In this document: positions 23,646-40,916 of the stretch, piece by piece
Numbering within the stretch: position 1 is the first letter of the stretch
Layout of the letters: every line of letters starts with the position of its first letter
Notes under the pieces: generated by a model
The model's database searches: none
What the model saw: only the letters and a program-made list of their open reading frames with translations
What the model was told of the DNA's origin: nothing
Program-made: the position numbers and the translations under genes
DNA from: Berghia stephanieae
Taxonomy: Eukaryota; Mollusca; Gastropoda; Nudibranchia; Aeolidiidae
Reading direction: 5' to 3'
DNA length: 64,000 nt
Assembly (NCBI GenBank): GCA_034508935.3
Contig: CM067443.1
Span: forward strand, 127,478,349-127,542,348

Positions 23646-23981
23646 CGGGTGGTTGGATGGGAGCATCACCCTTGAATCATATACCTATGATGTTCGCATG
23701 GGTGTACGATCCGATAGTGATGTTGTTTCTTCTTCTCTTTACTAGCCTATCCTGCTTCTTTGGTTTGTGATTGTATTTTTGACAGGGGATATTTTTTTTT
23801 TTTTCTGTAAATCTTCTGCCTGTTTGTTCTTGGTTATTTATAATTTAGCTTATGATATCTTTAGGTTATGATTTTGATTTACATTTGTTCTATTTTTGTT
23901 AGATTGTTTGTTTTTTTGTTTCAGCGGTCTCTCATATAACCTCAATTGTGTTGGAAGAGACCTAAAGCAACAAACAAAAAA
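23646..23981 (+). mobile_element. Retroposon K with 13-bp target duplication
   Basis: CCAGTGGTCTAAG at 23633-23645 is repeated exactly at 23982-23994. The insert starts CGGGTGGTTGGATGGGAGCA and ends with a hairpin (GGTCTCT 23926-23932 pairs AGAGACC 23956-23962) and a CAACAAACAAAAAA tail. The hairpin loop (CATATAACCT.AATTGTGTTGG) is nearly the same as in the fixed-head retroposons, but the stem bases differ. The head is unrelated to tRNA. Confidence 0.85.
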
Positions 23982-24324
23982 CCAGTGGTCTAAGAGCGCT
24001 ACAGTCAGTGACTCGTAATGTCCCTTACTGTCTATTGTGTTGTTTGCTTCTTTTTTTTTCCAAGTGCAACTAATTTGTTGTTTTGTACCAGGCCCTAGGT
24101 GGTCGTCAAAGTCTGGTCAATCTTGTGATGTACCTCTCAGGGAATGTTTTCTTTTTTATTCTTTATATTATTTTTTAAATGAAGGAATTCTAGTTCAATG
24201 AATTGGTTTTTCAAATCTGACATAAGTATTATTTTGATTTTATCAATGATTTATTTCCTTTATATTTCCAAATGTGTCTTTTATTTTAATATTTTCTCAC
24301 TTTTAAACGCTATGATTTGAATCT

Positions 24325-24690
24325 GGCGTGGAGGGTAAACAGTCAAATGTATAGTTATAGTTTTGAGAGATGATATCTCCCTGATATTTATTGAACTGTT
24401 ACATTTTTATTTATTTTTTGTTTTGAATTATATAATGGTTTGTAAACATTTTAGTGGAGTCCAGTGCTTATGTCTGGATAAGACTTTAATGAGATCTCAA
24501 ACTAAGTACACTGATAATGTGCTCTTGGACTCTAAATCTGTTCACTATTTATACTTTTCCCCTTTGTCTTACTTTTTTTCGTGTGTTTTCAATTGCAAAT
24601 CTATTATTTTTTGACTATCCCATTTTCTTCCTTTTTACTGGCGCTGATGTGACCTAAATGTGTTGCAAGTGCCAAACAAAAACAAGACTT
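24325..24690 (+). mobile_element. Fixed-head retroposon, copy D (3' part)
   Basis: Starts within the element (GGTAAACAGTCAAATGTATA) and runs to the hairpin GGCGCT...AAGTGCC, where one pair is G-U, and a CAAACAAAAACAAG tail. Confidence 0.8.
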
Positions 24691-25048
24691 ACATGTTTGT
24701 TGTTTGTTTAGATTCAAAGTCGGGTTCACCTGTTCTGTTTATTTACTTGATTTGTATTTTGTTTTTTAAATTCTCAATAGTAAAACAAATAATGAATACT
24801 CGCTTGCAATAGTTATAATATACCTTGCATCATGTTCAATATATTTTCTTTTTTTCTTTTGTTTTACTGAATTGACAAATTTGCAGCACCAAGCTGTAGG
24901 AGATTGTGACAGTTTTCCTATAATATATTCTTGTTTTCAACTTGTCCATTTCATGAATTGATATTGCTACCATTTTGTTATTACTACTATTAGTTTAATA
25001 GGCATGTTACGCTATGCCAGAGAGTGTGTCGATGTAATCCTTCCTAGT

Positions 25049-25566
25049 TTGGATGGGGTTCCTGAACTCCCATAGTGGGAGGCACTTACTGTGTCTTCTA
25101 TCACCCTATATCTGTTTTCCAACTTGCTTTCAGTCTTTGTCTTGGAATGAGATTACTTGGTATTGTCCTGGCCCTGGCTGGATGCCCTTGCTGAGAGGGA
25201 AACAGTCAAATAAATAGATAGTTTTGGGAGATGATTGTTTTTTTCATGTAAAACATCTTTCTGTTATGCACTGTATTATGTTTTGTTTACATATTATATA
25301 TGATTTGAGTGTATTCCTCTTAGTAGGGAGCCGTGCTTGTGTCTGGATGATTCTTTTAGGTGATCTCAAACTAAGTACTTTGATAGTGCGCTCTTGGAAT
25401 CTACATCTGTACACTGTTTGAACCAATTCCCCTTTGTCTTACCTTTTCTTGGATGCTTCAACTGTAATTCTAGAACTTTTTACTATCCTAGTTTCTTCCT
25501 TTTTGATGGGGCTGATGACCTTACTGTGTTGCAAGCTCGTAAAACCCTTAAAAACAAACAAAACAA
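25049..25566 (+). mobile_element. Fixed-head retroposon, copy E, 14-bp target duplication
   Basis: TAATCCTTCCTAGT at 25035-25048 is repeated at 25567-25580. The insert of 518 bp begins TTGGATGGGGTTCCTGAACT and ends AAAACCCTTAAAAACAAACA plus AAACAA. Confidence 0.92.
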
Positions 25567-25992
25567 TAATCCTTCCTAGTCAAATACAAAGTATACTCAA
25601 GCTTTAAAAATTACGTACCAGCTTTAAAAATTGCGTACCCACATGGTTTTCTTTGTCAGCCTTATGTAATGATCAAGCACAAAGAGGATAAGTAAGTAGT
25701 GGTTTCCTGTAGAGGAGAAAAATCAATTCTCCCAAAGATCCCGCCGAATCATGTCAAACTTTCTAATTTTCACAAAAAATTTTCTTTGTACTGTACTTGT
25801 TAAAATTAAATATGCTGGCCTGTTTTGTACTTTGGGAGGTCAAAGACATGATTTCCACAGTTGTAAAATGACAAAAGGGAGAGAGAGAGATTAGTTGGAT
25901 GAAAGCCTGTGGTTTTGTTTTTTTCTGATGCTGAAGAATTGTATATTTATGGCCTCAATCCTCAAATCATTCAGTTTAGGAAACCCAAATAT

Positions 25993-26506
25993 CTGGGCGG
26001 GGTTCCTGACTTCCCAAAGTGGGCAGGGAGGTTACTAACTGTGTCTTCTATACCCATATATCTGTTTTCCAACTTGCTTTCTCTCTTTGTCTTAGAGTGA
26101 GATTGAGATTATTTGGTTTTGTCCTTTCCCTATTCTGAGTCCTTGGCTGAAAGGGAAATAGTTAAAGTTATGGGAGATAATTTTTTTTCCTTGTGAATCA
26201 TCTCTCTGTTATGTGTTGTTTTGAATGTATAATGTAAGGATTTGAGTGTGTCCCTCTTAGTGAGATTCTATGCTGGTGTCTAGATGAAACTTTTGGGTGA
26301 TCTCAAGCTGAGTACAAAGTATGATGGTACGCTCCATGAAGCTACGTCTGTTCCCTAATCGAACCATTCCCAGTTGTCTTACTTCTTCTTGTGTGCTTTC
26401 AATATAAATCTAGAACTTTTTTTTAATTGTCCCATTTCCTTCTTTTTACGGGCGCTGATATGACCTAAACGCGGTAAAACCCTTTAAAAACAATCAAGAC
26501 AAAAAT
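25993..26506 (+). mobile_element. Fixed-head retroposon, copy F
   Basis: Begins CTGGGCGGGGTTCCTGACTT and runs 514 bp to an A-rich tail. CCAAATAT at 25985-25992 recurs at 26507-26514. The hairpin region is partly deleted (CTAAACGCGGTAAAACCC). Confidence 0.88.
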
Positions 26507-26595
26507 CCAAATATGTGACTCGCTGTCTCAAAATGGTATTATGTCAGGATGGATTGGAACCTTTAAAGTGGATTTAAAATTTAAATTATCAGAAG

Positions 26596-26792
26596 TGTGG
26601 CTATGTGGTCTTGTGGTATGACACTTGCTTTTGGACCTGACTTCTGAGTTTGAGCCCTGCTCGGTCCATAGTTGAGTCCTTTTCTAGGGTAATAGTAATA
26701 TCGTTGTTTCTGTCTGGAAAAAATTGTAATATCGCCTAGTTACAGGCGTCATGTCTTATTCTACATGTTAAGTGTTGCAGTGTAAGATATTG
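26596..26792 (+). mobile_element. tRNA-derived SINE, family A, copy 3
   Basis: TTGTGGTATGACACTTGC, degenerate box B (GAGTTTGAGCCCTG), GTCCATAGTTGAGTCC and AATATCGCCTAG.TACAGGCG as in copy 1. Internally shortened. Confidence 0.8.
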
Positions 26793-26928
26793 TATTTATT
26801 CTCCGCTATACAGAGTAGAAATTAAGCCCAAGTTTCATGTTTTGTCTATAAATTTCAATTCCCAGCACCTGGTTTACTCTGACTTTATACTGCTTTGATA
26901 CAATGGGTCACATATGTAGGAGATTTGA

Positions 26929-27266
26929 GAAAAAGATGATATTTTTTTCCTAGTAAATCATCTCTCTGTAATGTATTATTGTTATTTTAATGTATAATGT
27001 AGGCATTTGAGTGTATTCCTCTTTGTTGGATTTTGTGCTTGTGTCTGGATGAGACTTATAGGTGATCTCAAACTGGGTGCATTGGTGGTATGCTCTTGGA
27101 ATCTACATATGATCCCTATTTATTCCCAGTTCCCCTATGTCTTACTTTTTCTTGGGTGCTTTAATTGTAATTCTAGAACTTTTTACTGTCCCATTTTCTT
27201 CCTTTTTACTGGCGCTGATATAACCTAAATGTGTTGCAAGCGCCGTAAAACCCTTAAAAACAAACA
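26929..27266 (+). mobile_element. Fixed-head retroposon, copy G (3' part)
   Basis: Starts at the AAATCATCTCTCTGTAATGT block and runs through GATGAGACTTATAGGTGATC to an intact hairpin (27211-27244) and AAAACCCTTAAAAACAAAC tail. Confidence 0.85.
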
Positions 27267-27269
27267 TGG

Positions 27270-28625
27270 TGGAAGGGTGATCTTGGCCTAAAATTGGAAA
27301 CTGCGAATTATTGGATTTGAAAGGTTTGTGATGGAGGCCATTGATATGTACGTATGTGTGTGTTTAAGAATTTAAAAACAATTTTATTCAACCATAAAAC
27401 GCATCACAAGCTCCCTCTGCTTATTCCAGTTCTTTAATTTTAAGGGTTTTCCCCGAAAATTGGTTTGATATTCATGTTTTCCCTCCCTACTCCAGTATAT
27501 TCCATTATTGTGAGTGAAATCCCTGCCTGATCAGTTGAGTTTTCATGTTTCCAGAGTCATGAGCTCCTATCTGACTTTTTTTTTCTTGATGAGTCAGGTT
27601 TTTGTGAATGTCTTGCTACCGGTGTGATATGTGATGTTGTGATTCCACCAATGTGACATAGATTATTGTTTTTGTTTTTTTTATTTTGTTTTTTTTTTTA
27701 CTGTAGTCTTACTTCAATGCATTTCCATGAAATGTCCTAAAACATCAATAAATACTAGTTTGACTTTAAATCGGTTTTTGTGTTGTTTTTTGGGGTTTTT
27801 TTTTAATTCACTGCATTCTTCTATACTGCCCATGAGATTCCTACACCCTACATTCTTATACCGCAGGTATCAGTCATCCCAACCTGTCCGATAGAGAGAT
27901 GATTGCTATTTAGAAGCTGTGGGTATCGTTTTTATGCTTTATTTTAGATTACTTCTGGGTAAAGACAATTAAATTAAATAAAAGTAGCTTTTTATCTGAT
28001 GTAAATCTGTCAAACGACGTTGCTATGATTTTCTTTTTAATTCTACAAAATATTTTTAATTTTACACTAAAAAAGTAAAGTGATTGTGGCATTTCATTAT
28101 CTCACTTCCTTGAAGAATCACAACTTTTTTAGAGGATGGTAATAATGATGAGTCGGACATTGATATTGCCACAAACTTCTTTAATTTTAACCCTTTTAAT
28201 TGTTAAAACTCACTCGACGGTAAAATTACAAGGTCCATATTTTTAAGGTTGATTTTTCTTCTTTTTTTTCTTTTTTTTCTTTTTTTTTTTTTAAACACAA
28301 AATATATCAGATCACCATGCCATTAATGTTATATTTATATATCAATATAAAGGTAAATATTTCTTCTCGTTTAATATCACTTTGAAATTCATGTCTTCTT
28401 TATAGTAAGCTCAAAATTAATTCATATTTGGAAGTAGGTAGCATTTTCCCCAGACCCCAGAGTTTCTTCCCTTGGCTTAGGATGATGGGGGAGATGTGTC
28501 CTCGTTTTTGGCTTCGGATGGACGGTGTTTTCGTAATTTTGTAATGGGTTAATCATCATTATTTGTAATATTTATGTTGCTTATATTTGATTTGGTGTTG
28601 CTGTAACCCTGTTATCTTACCGTTT
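27270..28625. other. Intergenic, nothing recognised
   Basis: AT-rich, T-tract-rich. No copy of the surrounding retroposon families. Confidence 0.5.
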
Positions 28626-28633
28626 TTCAAATT

Positions 28634-28895
28634 ATTGGGTGGGGTTCTTGACCTCCCATAGTGGGCAGGTAGGCACTTACTATGTAAGTACCCTTCTATA
28701 CCCTTATAAACTTACTTTCTGTAATTGTCTGGGAATGAGATTACTTGGTTTTTGTCCAGACCCTGGCCGGATACCCTAGCTGGGAGGGCAAATGTATAGA
28801 GTTTTGGGAGATGATATTTTTTGTCTTGTAAAGTAAACCATCTCTCTGTTATTCACTGTATTGTTTTGTTTATGATTGTATCCCTCTTAGTTGGG
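28634..28895 (+). mobile_element. Fixed-head retroposon, copy H (5' part)
   Basis: Starts ATTGGGTGGGGTTCTTGACC and contains TAGTGGGCAGGTAGGCACTTAC, then ends at ATCCCTCTTAGTTGGGA just before copy I. It has the family head but no 3' hairpin. Confidence 0.8.
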
Positions 28896-28915
28896 ACCAT
28901 AATCAACCACCCCCA

Positions 28916-29442
28916 CTGGGTGGGGATACTGACCTCCCATAGCGGGCAGGGAGGTACATACTGTGTCTTCTATCCCCTTATATCTCTTATCCAACATGCT
29001 ATCTGTCTTTGTCTCGGAATGAGATTACTTGGTTTTGTCCTGGCACTGGCCGGAATCCTAGCTGGGAGGGAAACAGTCAAATGCATAGTTATTGTTTTGG
29101 GAGATGATATTTTTTTCCTTGTAAATCATCTCTCTGTTATGTATTATTATTTTTATTTTGAATGTATAATGTAAGCATTTGAGTGTGTTCCTCTTTGTTG
29201 GATTTTGTGCTTGTGTCTGGATGAGACTTGTAGGTGATTTCAAACTAAGTACATTGGTGGTATGCCCTTGAAATCTACATCTGATCCCTATCTGTTCTCA
29301 ATTCCCCTTTGTCTTACTTTTTCTTGGGTGCTTTAATTGTAATTCGAGAACTTTTTACTATCCCATATTCTTCCTTTTTACTGGCGCTGATATAACCTAA
29401 ATGTGTTGCAAGCGCCGTAAAACCCTTAAAAACAAAAACAAA
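28916..29442 (+). mobile_element. Fixed-head retroposon, copy I, 12-bp target duplication
   Basis: CAACCACCCCCA at 28904-28915 is repeated exactly at 29443-29454. The 527-bp insert begins CTGGGTGGGGATACTGACCT and ends AACCCTTAAAAACAAAAACA. It carries an intact hairpin (GGCGCT 29383-29388, AGCGCC 29411-29416). This is the best reference copy in the window. Confidence 0.93.
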
Positions 29443-29454
29443 CAACCACCCCCA

Positions 29455-30895
29455 ACCCCCCCTGGCCGCACCAGTCTTTTCTTACTTGATGGTGAAGACA
29501 TAATGGTCTGGTTGAGAGCAGCAATGTAATAAAGCAATAGAGCAGTGCAACACTGTTGCTCTCGCCCAACGAAAGGCTGTTTGGCATCAACTACCTCGAA
29601 GCTCGTTTGTGGGAATACCCTGGAAAATCAGGATGACTTTTTGAGGTATGCCTAAACCGAAATGGAATACCAAGTCCCTTGAATTTTGGTTTAACCATTA
29701 TTTTATTTATATCCGATGTGTCTGCTCACTGTTGGCGTAAATTAGCCTGCCGGATGTATTTGTCTCATGCGTCATCAATGAGTTAAGAATCAACTTACCA
29801 AAAGAAACAGCGGACATTATTTGTCTTTAAATGTTTTTGTTTATTTTTTAAATTCTATAAGTACATGAACATATATAAACGTATCTAAATATATTATCTG
29901 ATAACACGTGGTGTTTTATTTAGATGAACAATTATGGAATTGAAATATCAGACTATATGAGATTGAGACATTTCGATTTTTGTATGAGATGCTGAAATTC
30001 ATTCAGAACATTTTTTTATGCTATACATAACAATTGGACAAAAGATAACAATTTAGCGCAAATATTGTAAAGGGATGCTGTTTCATAGTATGAGAGAGAA
30101 AAAATAACTATGTTTAAAAATTATAGTCACAGTAACAGTAATGACAATAACAATTTCAATAAACATTATTCATCCAGATTAACAAACACATTATGAATGC
30201 GATTCAGTATCTTCTTCCTTCTGTTTGAGCACCACTATTTCTTTTAAGTAAATCAATACTCTTTAGTCCATTCCCATGTGTTTGTCACCATCTCGTGTGT
30301 TGCTGATTGCATCCTTTTCCCTTTGTCCGAGTTCATCTGTATCGACGAAGAGGGTGATTTTTAAAACTTTTCTGTACTTAAGGAAGGAATTTAAAGGCAT
30401 TTTACCATAAATACAGAGGCCTTTGACTTGTTTTGCTAGTCTTAATATCAAAATCATAAGATTCCATAGGGCCTTAGTTTGGTGTAAAAAAAATTAAAAA
30501 TAAAGTAGGAGGAATATTCTAATATGATGGGAATTTTACATAAAAAATCAATGTGTGTATGGTACCATTACCATATATAAATTGATATCAATGAAATTAA
30601 GAATAATTTTCCTGCTGCGCAAAGGAAAAAGAATGACTTTTTAAAAAATAAACCCAAAAAATAAAAATAAAACCCCACTCTGTAGATATATACTGTATTA
30701 AAAAGAAGAAAAAAAAAGAACCACAATTATGTAGATACGCACAGAAATAAATAAATAATTAATTGATACATATTGATAGAGGTTCGCATGTTACAAACAC
30801 ATAACAATAGTAAGGTCAAGTTATCTTTGCACAATCACAATTGGCTACAAGGGTATGATAATGATTAGTAGCAACTAGCAGCTTGCTCTTCACTT
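29455..30895. other. Intergenic, nothing recognised
   Basis: AT-rich, with A-tracts at 30620-30720. A minus-strand frame at 30457-30263 has no family resemblance. Confidence 0.45.
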
Positions 30896-31231
30896 TGACT
30901 CGTATTATATCTGTAGGTCTTAGTCTTAGTGTTGTTTATATCTGTAGATGTCTTAGTGCTGGTTATATCCTGTAGATGTTTAGTGTTGGTTAATATCTGT
31001 AGAGGTCTTAGTGTTGGTTATATCTATAGAGGTCTTAGTGTTGGTTATATCTATAGAGGTCTTAGTGTTGATTATATCTGTAGGTCTTAGTGTTGTTTAT
31101 ACCTGTAGATGTCTTAGCGCTGGTTATATCCTGTAGATGTTTAGTGTTGGTTATATCTGTAGATGTCTTAGTGTTGTTTATATCTTTAGGTCTTGGTGTT
31201 GGTCTTAATGTTAATTATATCTGCAGGTCTC

Positions 31232-31504
31232 TGGGGGCCCAATAGCTCAATTGGTAGAGCACTCGCTTCACACGCAAAGGGACCATGGTCGATCCCAGGT
31301 GTAGTCGAGATTTTTTCTTACCCCATTGTCCACCCAGCTGTGATTGGATAGCTGGGTTTGATCTAATAGAAAGTGCTTTGTGAAACACTAGCATCCTATC
31401 CAAAGGGTAGCAAGCAATTGCTATTGTCCTTTTAACGCTGTAGAAATCGGAATAATCTCCGACACCATGGGCCTATTGGCTCTGAAGGACTACTTTTTAA
31501 AATA
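31232..31504 (+). mobile_element. tRNA-derived SINE, family B, 16-bp target duplication
   Basis: TATATCTGCAGGTCTC precedes (31216-31231) and follows (31505-31520) the insert and differs from the array consensus at two bases, so it is a true duplication. The head has box A TAGCTCAATTGGTAGAGC and box B GGTCGATCCCA; the tail is CTATTGGCTCTGAAGGACTA then CTTTTTAAAATA. The tRNA part is too altered to be a working tRNA. Confidence 0.9.
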
Positions 31505-32569
31505 TATATCTGCAGGTCTCATAGTTGGTTATATCTGTTGAGGTCTTAGTCTTAGTGTTGGTTATATCTGTAGGGGTCTTTGTGTTGGTTATTTCTGAAG
31601 GTCTTAGTGTTGGTTATATCTGTAGGGGTCTTTGTGTTGGTTATTTCTGAAGGTCTTAGTGTTGGTTTTATCTGTAGGCCTTAGTGTTGGTTTTATCTGT
31701 AGGGATCTTAGCAATGGTTTTATTTGGTCTTAGTGTTGGTTATATCTTTAGGTTTTAGTGTTGGTTATATCTGTAGGGATCCTAGTATTAGTTATATCTG
31801 AAGGTCTTAGTGTTGGTTATATCTTTAGGTTTTAGTGTTGGTTATATCTGTAGGGATCCTAGTATTAGTTATATCTGAAGGTCTTAGTGTTGGTTATATC
31901 TTTAGGTTTTAGTGTTGGTTATATCTGTAGGGATCCTAGTATTAGTTATATCTGAAGGTCTTAGTGTTGGTTATATCTTTAGGTTTTAGTGTTGGTTATA
32001 TCTGTAGGGATCCTAGTATTAGTTATATCTGAAGGTCTTAGTGTTGGTTATATCTTTAGGTTTTAGTGTTGGTTATATCTGTAGGGATCCTAGTATTAGT
32101 TATATCTGAAGGTCTTAGTGTTGGTTATATCTTTAGGTCTTAGTGTTGGTTATATCTGTAGGGATCCTAGTATTAGTTATATCTGAAGGTCTTAGTGTTG
32201 GTTATATCTTTAGGTTTTAGTGTTGGTTATATCTGTAGGGATCCTAGTATTAGTTATATCTGAAGGTCTTAGTGTTGGTTATATCTTTAGGTTTTAGTGT
32301 TGGTTATATCTGTAGGGATCCTAGTATTAGTTATATCTGAAGGTCTTAGTGTTGGTTATATCTTTAGGTCTTAGTGTTGGTTACATCTGTAGGGATCCTA
32401 GTGTTGGTTATATCTGAAGGTCTTAGTGTTGGTTATATCTTTAGGTTTTAGTGTTGGTTATATCTGTAGGGATCCTAGTGTTGGTTATATCTGAAGGTCT
32501 TAGTGTTGGTTATATCTGTAGGGATCCTAGTGTTGGTTATATCTGAAGGTCTTAGTGTTGGTTATATCT

Positions 32570-32847
32570 CAGACCTGCCAACCTTTTGAAAATGAAAAGA
32601 GGGACACCCGACCGAACTGAACATGCTTACGACGCAAACCATTTTAACCGTAAATGATAGAACCCCATAGAATTACTTGAAATCCATAGTAAATAAAGTA
32701 GAGGTTCTTTTATTATTATTATTTTCTTTTTATAGGTTCGATTCTTTCTGTTTTGATTTTTTTTTAGAAAATAATTTTCAAAAATGAAGGACGGCTTGGC
32801 GCAAATGCGGGACGGTCCCGCACAACGCGGGACGGTTGGCAGGCCTG
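32570..32847. mobile_element. MITE with CAGACCTGCCAACC ends and 5-bp target duplication
   Basis: Starts CAGACCTGCCAACCTTTT and ends GGTTGGCAGGCCTG. TATCT lies on both sides (32565-32569 and 32848-32852), and the array supplies the uninterrupted site (GGTTATATCTGTAGGG), so the boundaries are exact. 278 bp, no coding capacity, with GCGGGACGGT motifs repeated near the right end. Confidence 0.92.
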
Positions 32848-33550
32848 TATCTGTAGGGATCTTAGTGATGGTTAGATCTGTTGATTATATCTGTAGGTCC
32901 TAATGTTGGTTACATCTGTAGGTATTAGTGTTGGTTTTATCTGCAGGACTTTGTGTTGGTTATATCTGTACGTCTTAGTATTGGTTTTATATCTTATTGT
33001 TGGTTATATCTGTAGGTCTTATTGTTGGTTATATCTGTAGAGGTCTTTGTGTCCGCTATATCTGTAAAGGTCTTAGTTTTGGTTGTATCTGTACAGGTCA
33101 TAACTGATTATATCTGTCGATGTCCTACTACTCGGTATAGAGTTGTATCTGTAAAGGCATTCGCGTTTGGATATACATAATTATATATATAGAAATCTTA
33201 GTGCTGATTATATCTGTAGAGGAGGGGCTGGGCACCATTCCCGTTTTGCTCTGGGTTGTAGTCAGATTGGACACTTGTTTGCATGTCGACTCCTGGCAGA
33301 AACTCGGATCTATTAGAAGTAAAATGGCAATGAATTATTGATCCTAAGTCAGCATAAAATTAAAAGACTATTGATGTTTAATGTATATTCTTGATTTTTA
33401 AAACAGTAAACACATTTGATATCTTTTTCATATATTAGAAATATACTATAAAGCTGTTTGGCTGTGTAGTTTTTGATGTTATAAACCGTGCCATATATAT
33501 TGATCAAGCTATTGTTTTTACTGCTATCTTTTATACTGTCCTCAATAGAG

Positions 33551-33720
33551 ACCTAAAACACCTTCAAAATAACAAAGAATTAAAATCAAAGGAAGACCTT
33601 ATGAGCTTAGCATCCACGGCAAAAGGCCGCGAACTGTGGAAGGAAATGGCACAGATGATTAGAGAGGCAGCCGAGGCATCCCGATCGGATGATTGGGAAG
33701 CGAAAGGCTTTAAGTCAGTA
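33551..33720 (+). other. Open segment with exon-like or LINE C-terminal character
   Basis: After tcctcaatag the frame reads DLKHLQNNKELKSKEDLMSL and ASTAKGRELWKEMAQMIREA, then AEASRSDDWEAKGFKS. The RELWKEM...REAAEASRSDD pattern looks like the end of some LINE proteins (x-EW-x...DD tails), but it also has a possible acceptor before it and a GTAAGT 3' of it. I cannot choose between an exon and a LINE relic. Confidence 0.3.
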
Positions 33721-33729
33721 AGTAAGTCA

Positions 33730-34700
33730 TCTTTTTACTGTGACTATAGTGTGATCTTAGACTTTTTGATGGTTGAGTTTACAAACGACGAAAAGTAATG
33801 GAACAATAGATTTTATATGATTAAATTTTAATGATCTAATATACCTCTTTATCCATCGGTCAATACCACCAACAGTCATAATACCCCCTCCTTCATTAGA
33901 AATATCCAGCGAAAATTTTAAGCTGTGATAGGACATTAGATGGTCCACTCGTTACTCCCATTATTCTGGATTTTACCATTCCTTTTATTATATTTTAATT
34001 CTCAATTACTATTTGGAAGGGGGGGGGGGGGACCGGGTTTCTTAGTTCGACTCCTTAGTTTATTGCAGTTATAGTGTTTTGTTTTGTTTTAAAAAGGGAA
34101 TCACATTGTTAATAATTTATAAATTATTTATTTAAAAATCAAACAATAATGATAATGTTTAACTCAATTGGGTGCTCAATGACTGTCATTCAAACATTAT
34201 CACTGGATACAGGTGCCATTTTAGAAGCAGAAATTTAAGTTTCTATTTAAAAGCAACACGTTTTCATTACAATTATCATGGAGTGTTGCTTTTTAAATTA
34301 ATATTATTCGTATTCTTATACGAGGACATCTCACAGCTCAGTTTCCGCCTGTATTATTGATATAATATAACATTTCTTTTAGTTTGCTGACGTCTTTCAA
34401 ACATCATTTAAGAGGACAAAAAAAAAAAAGAAAAATTAGACATCATCTGATCTTAGAATACTCTAAATAGTTCAATTAGAGCCCTCGACTCTATAGCCAA
34501 TGGATTGAATTCGCATCCCGTTGGTCTCTGGTCACCTTGCTGGATCATTACAACAAGCGAGAAAATAAATACTTTGCGATAGATTTGCGTTTTCTCCAAA
34601 AGACAACAAACAATCGGTACTGTTTGGTTTTTTTAATCCCTATATAAACTAGGATCAACTCCAGCTCCACTGACACAATGGACCTGAGGAATTATTCTAT
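33730..34700. other. Downstream of the PPPY-protein gene; little recognised
   Basis: Contains a poly-G tract (34020-34031) and, at 34470-34530, sequence faintly like a tRNA head with box B (GATTGAATTCGCATCCCG). No gene seen. Confidence 0.35.
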
Positions 34701-34710
34701 CAATCTAATC

Positions 34711-40575
<5,865 letters not shown>

Positions 40576-40740
40576 CTTTAAAAAGAAAATAAATCAACAA
40601 TTGTATAAATGAAAACCAATGCATGTTTGTATGGCGTATGTCCACGTCCCATCATGCTCAATGCGTTCAAAAGTCTATAAAATATATACCTCCAATAGGA
40701 CTGGGGAACCCAAATAAATTTCTATTGGAGCATTCGACAG

Positions 40741-40796
40741 ACAGGTAGATAGATAGATAGATAGATAGACAGACAGACATACAGATAGATAGATAC

Positions 40797-40872
<76 letters not shown>

Positions 40873-40873
40873 G

Positions 40874-40914
<41 letters not shown>
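40741..40914. repeat. (GATA)n microsatellite
   Basis: About 40 GATA units with a few GACA variants, ending directly at the foldback at 40913. Confidence 0.95.

Positions 40915-40916
<2 letters not shown>

Larger units (their letters stand above)
30895..33215. repeat. Minisatellite of 25-26-bp units with 77-bp higher-order repeat
   Basis: The basic unit resembles TTAGTGTTGGTTATATCTGT + AGGTC. Between about 31803 and 32545 three variant units (ending CTTTAGGTTTTAG, CTGTAGGGATCCTAG, CTGAAGGTCTTAG) form a 77-bp higher-order repeat, about nine copies; the flanks are irregular and older. It is interrupted by a SINE (31232-31504) and a MITE (32570-32847). Confidence 0.95.

Noticed and set aside
30263-30457. 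Minus-strand frame of 64 residues as a gene
   Set aside because: No supporting splice context or family resemblance.
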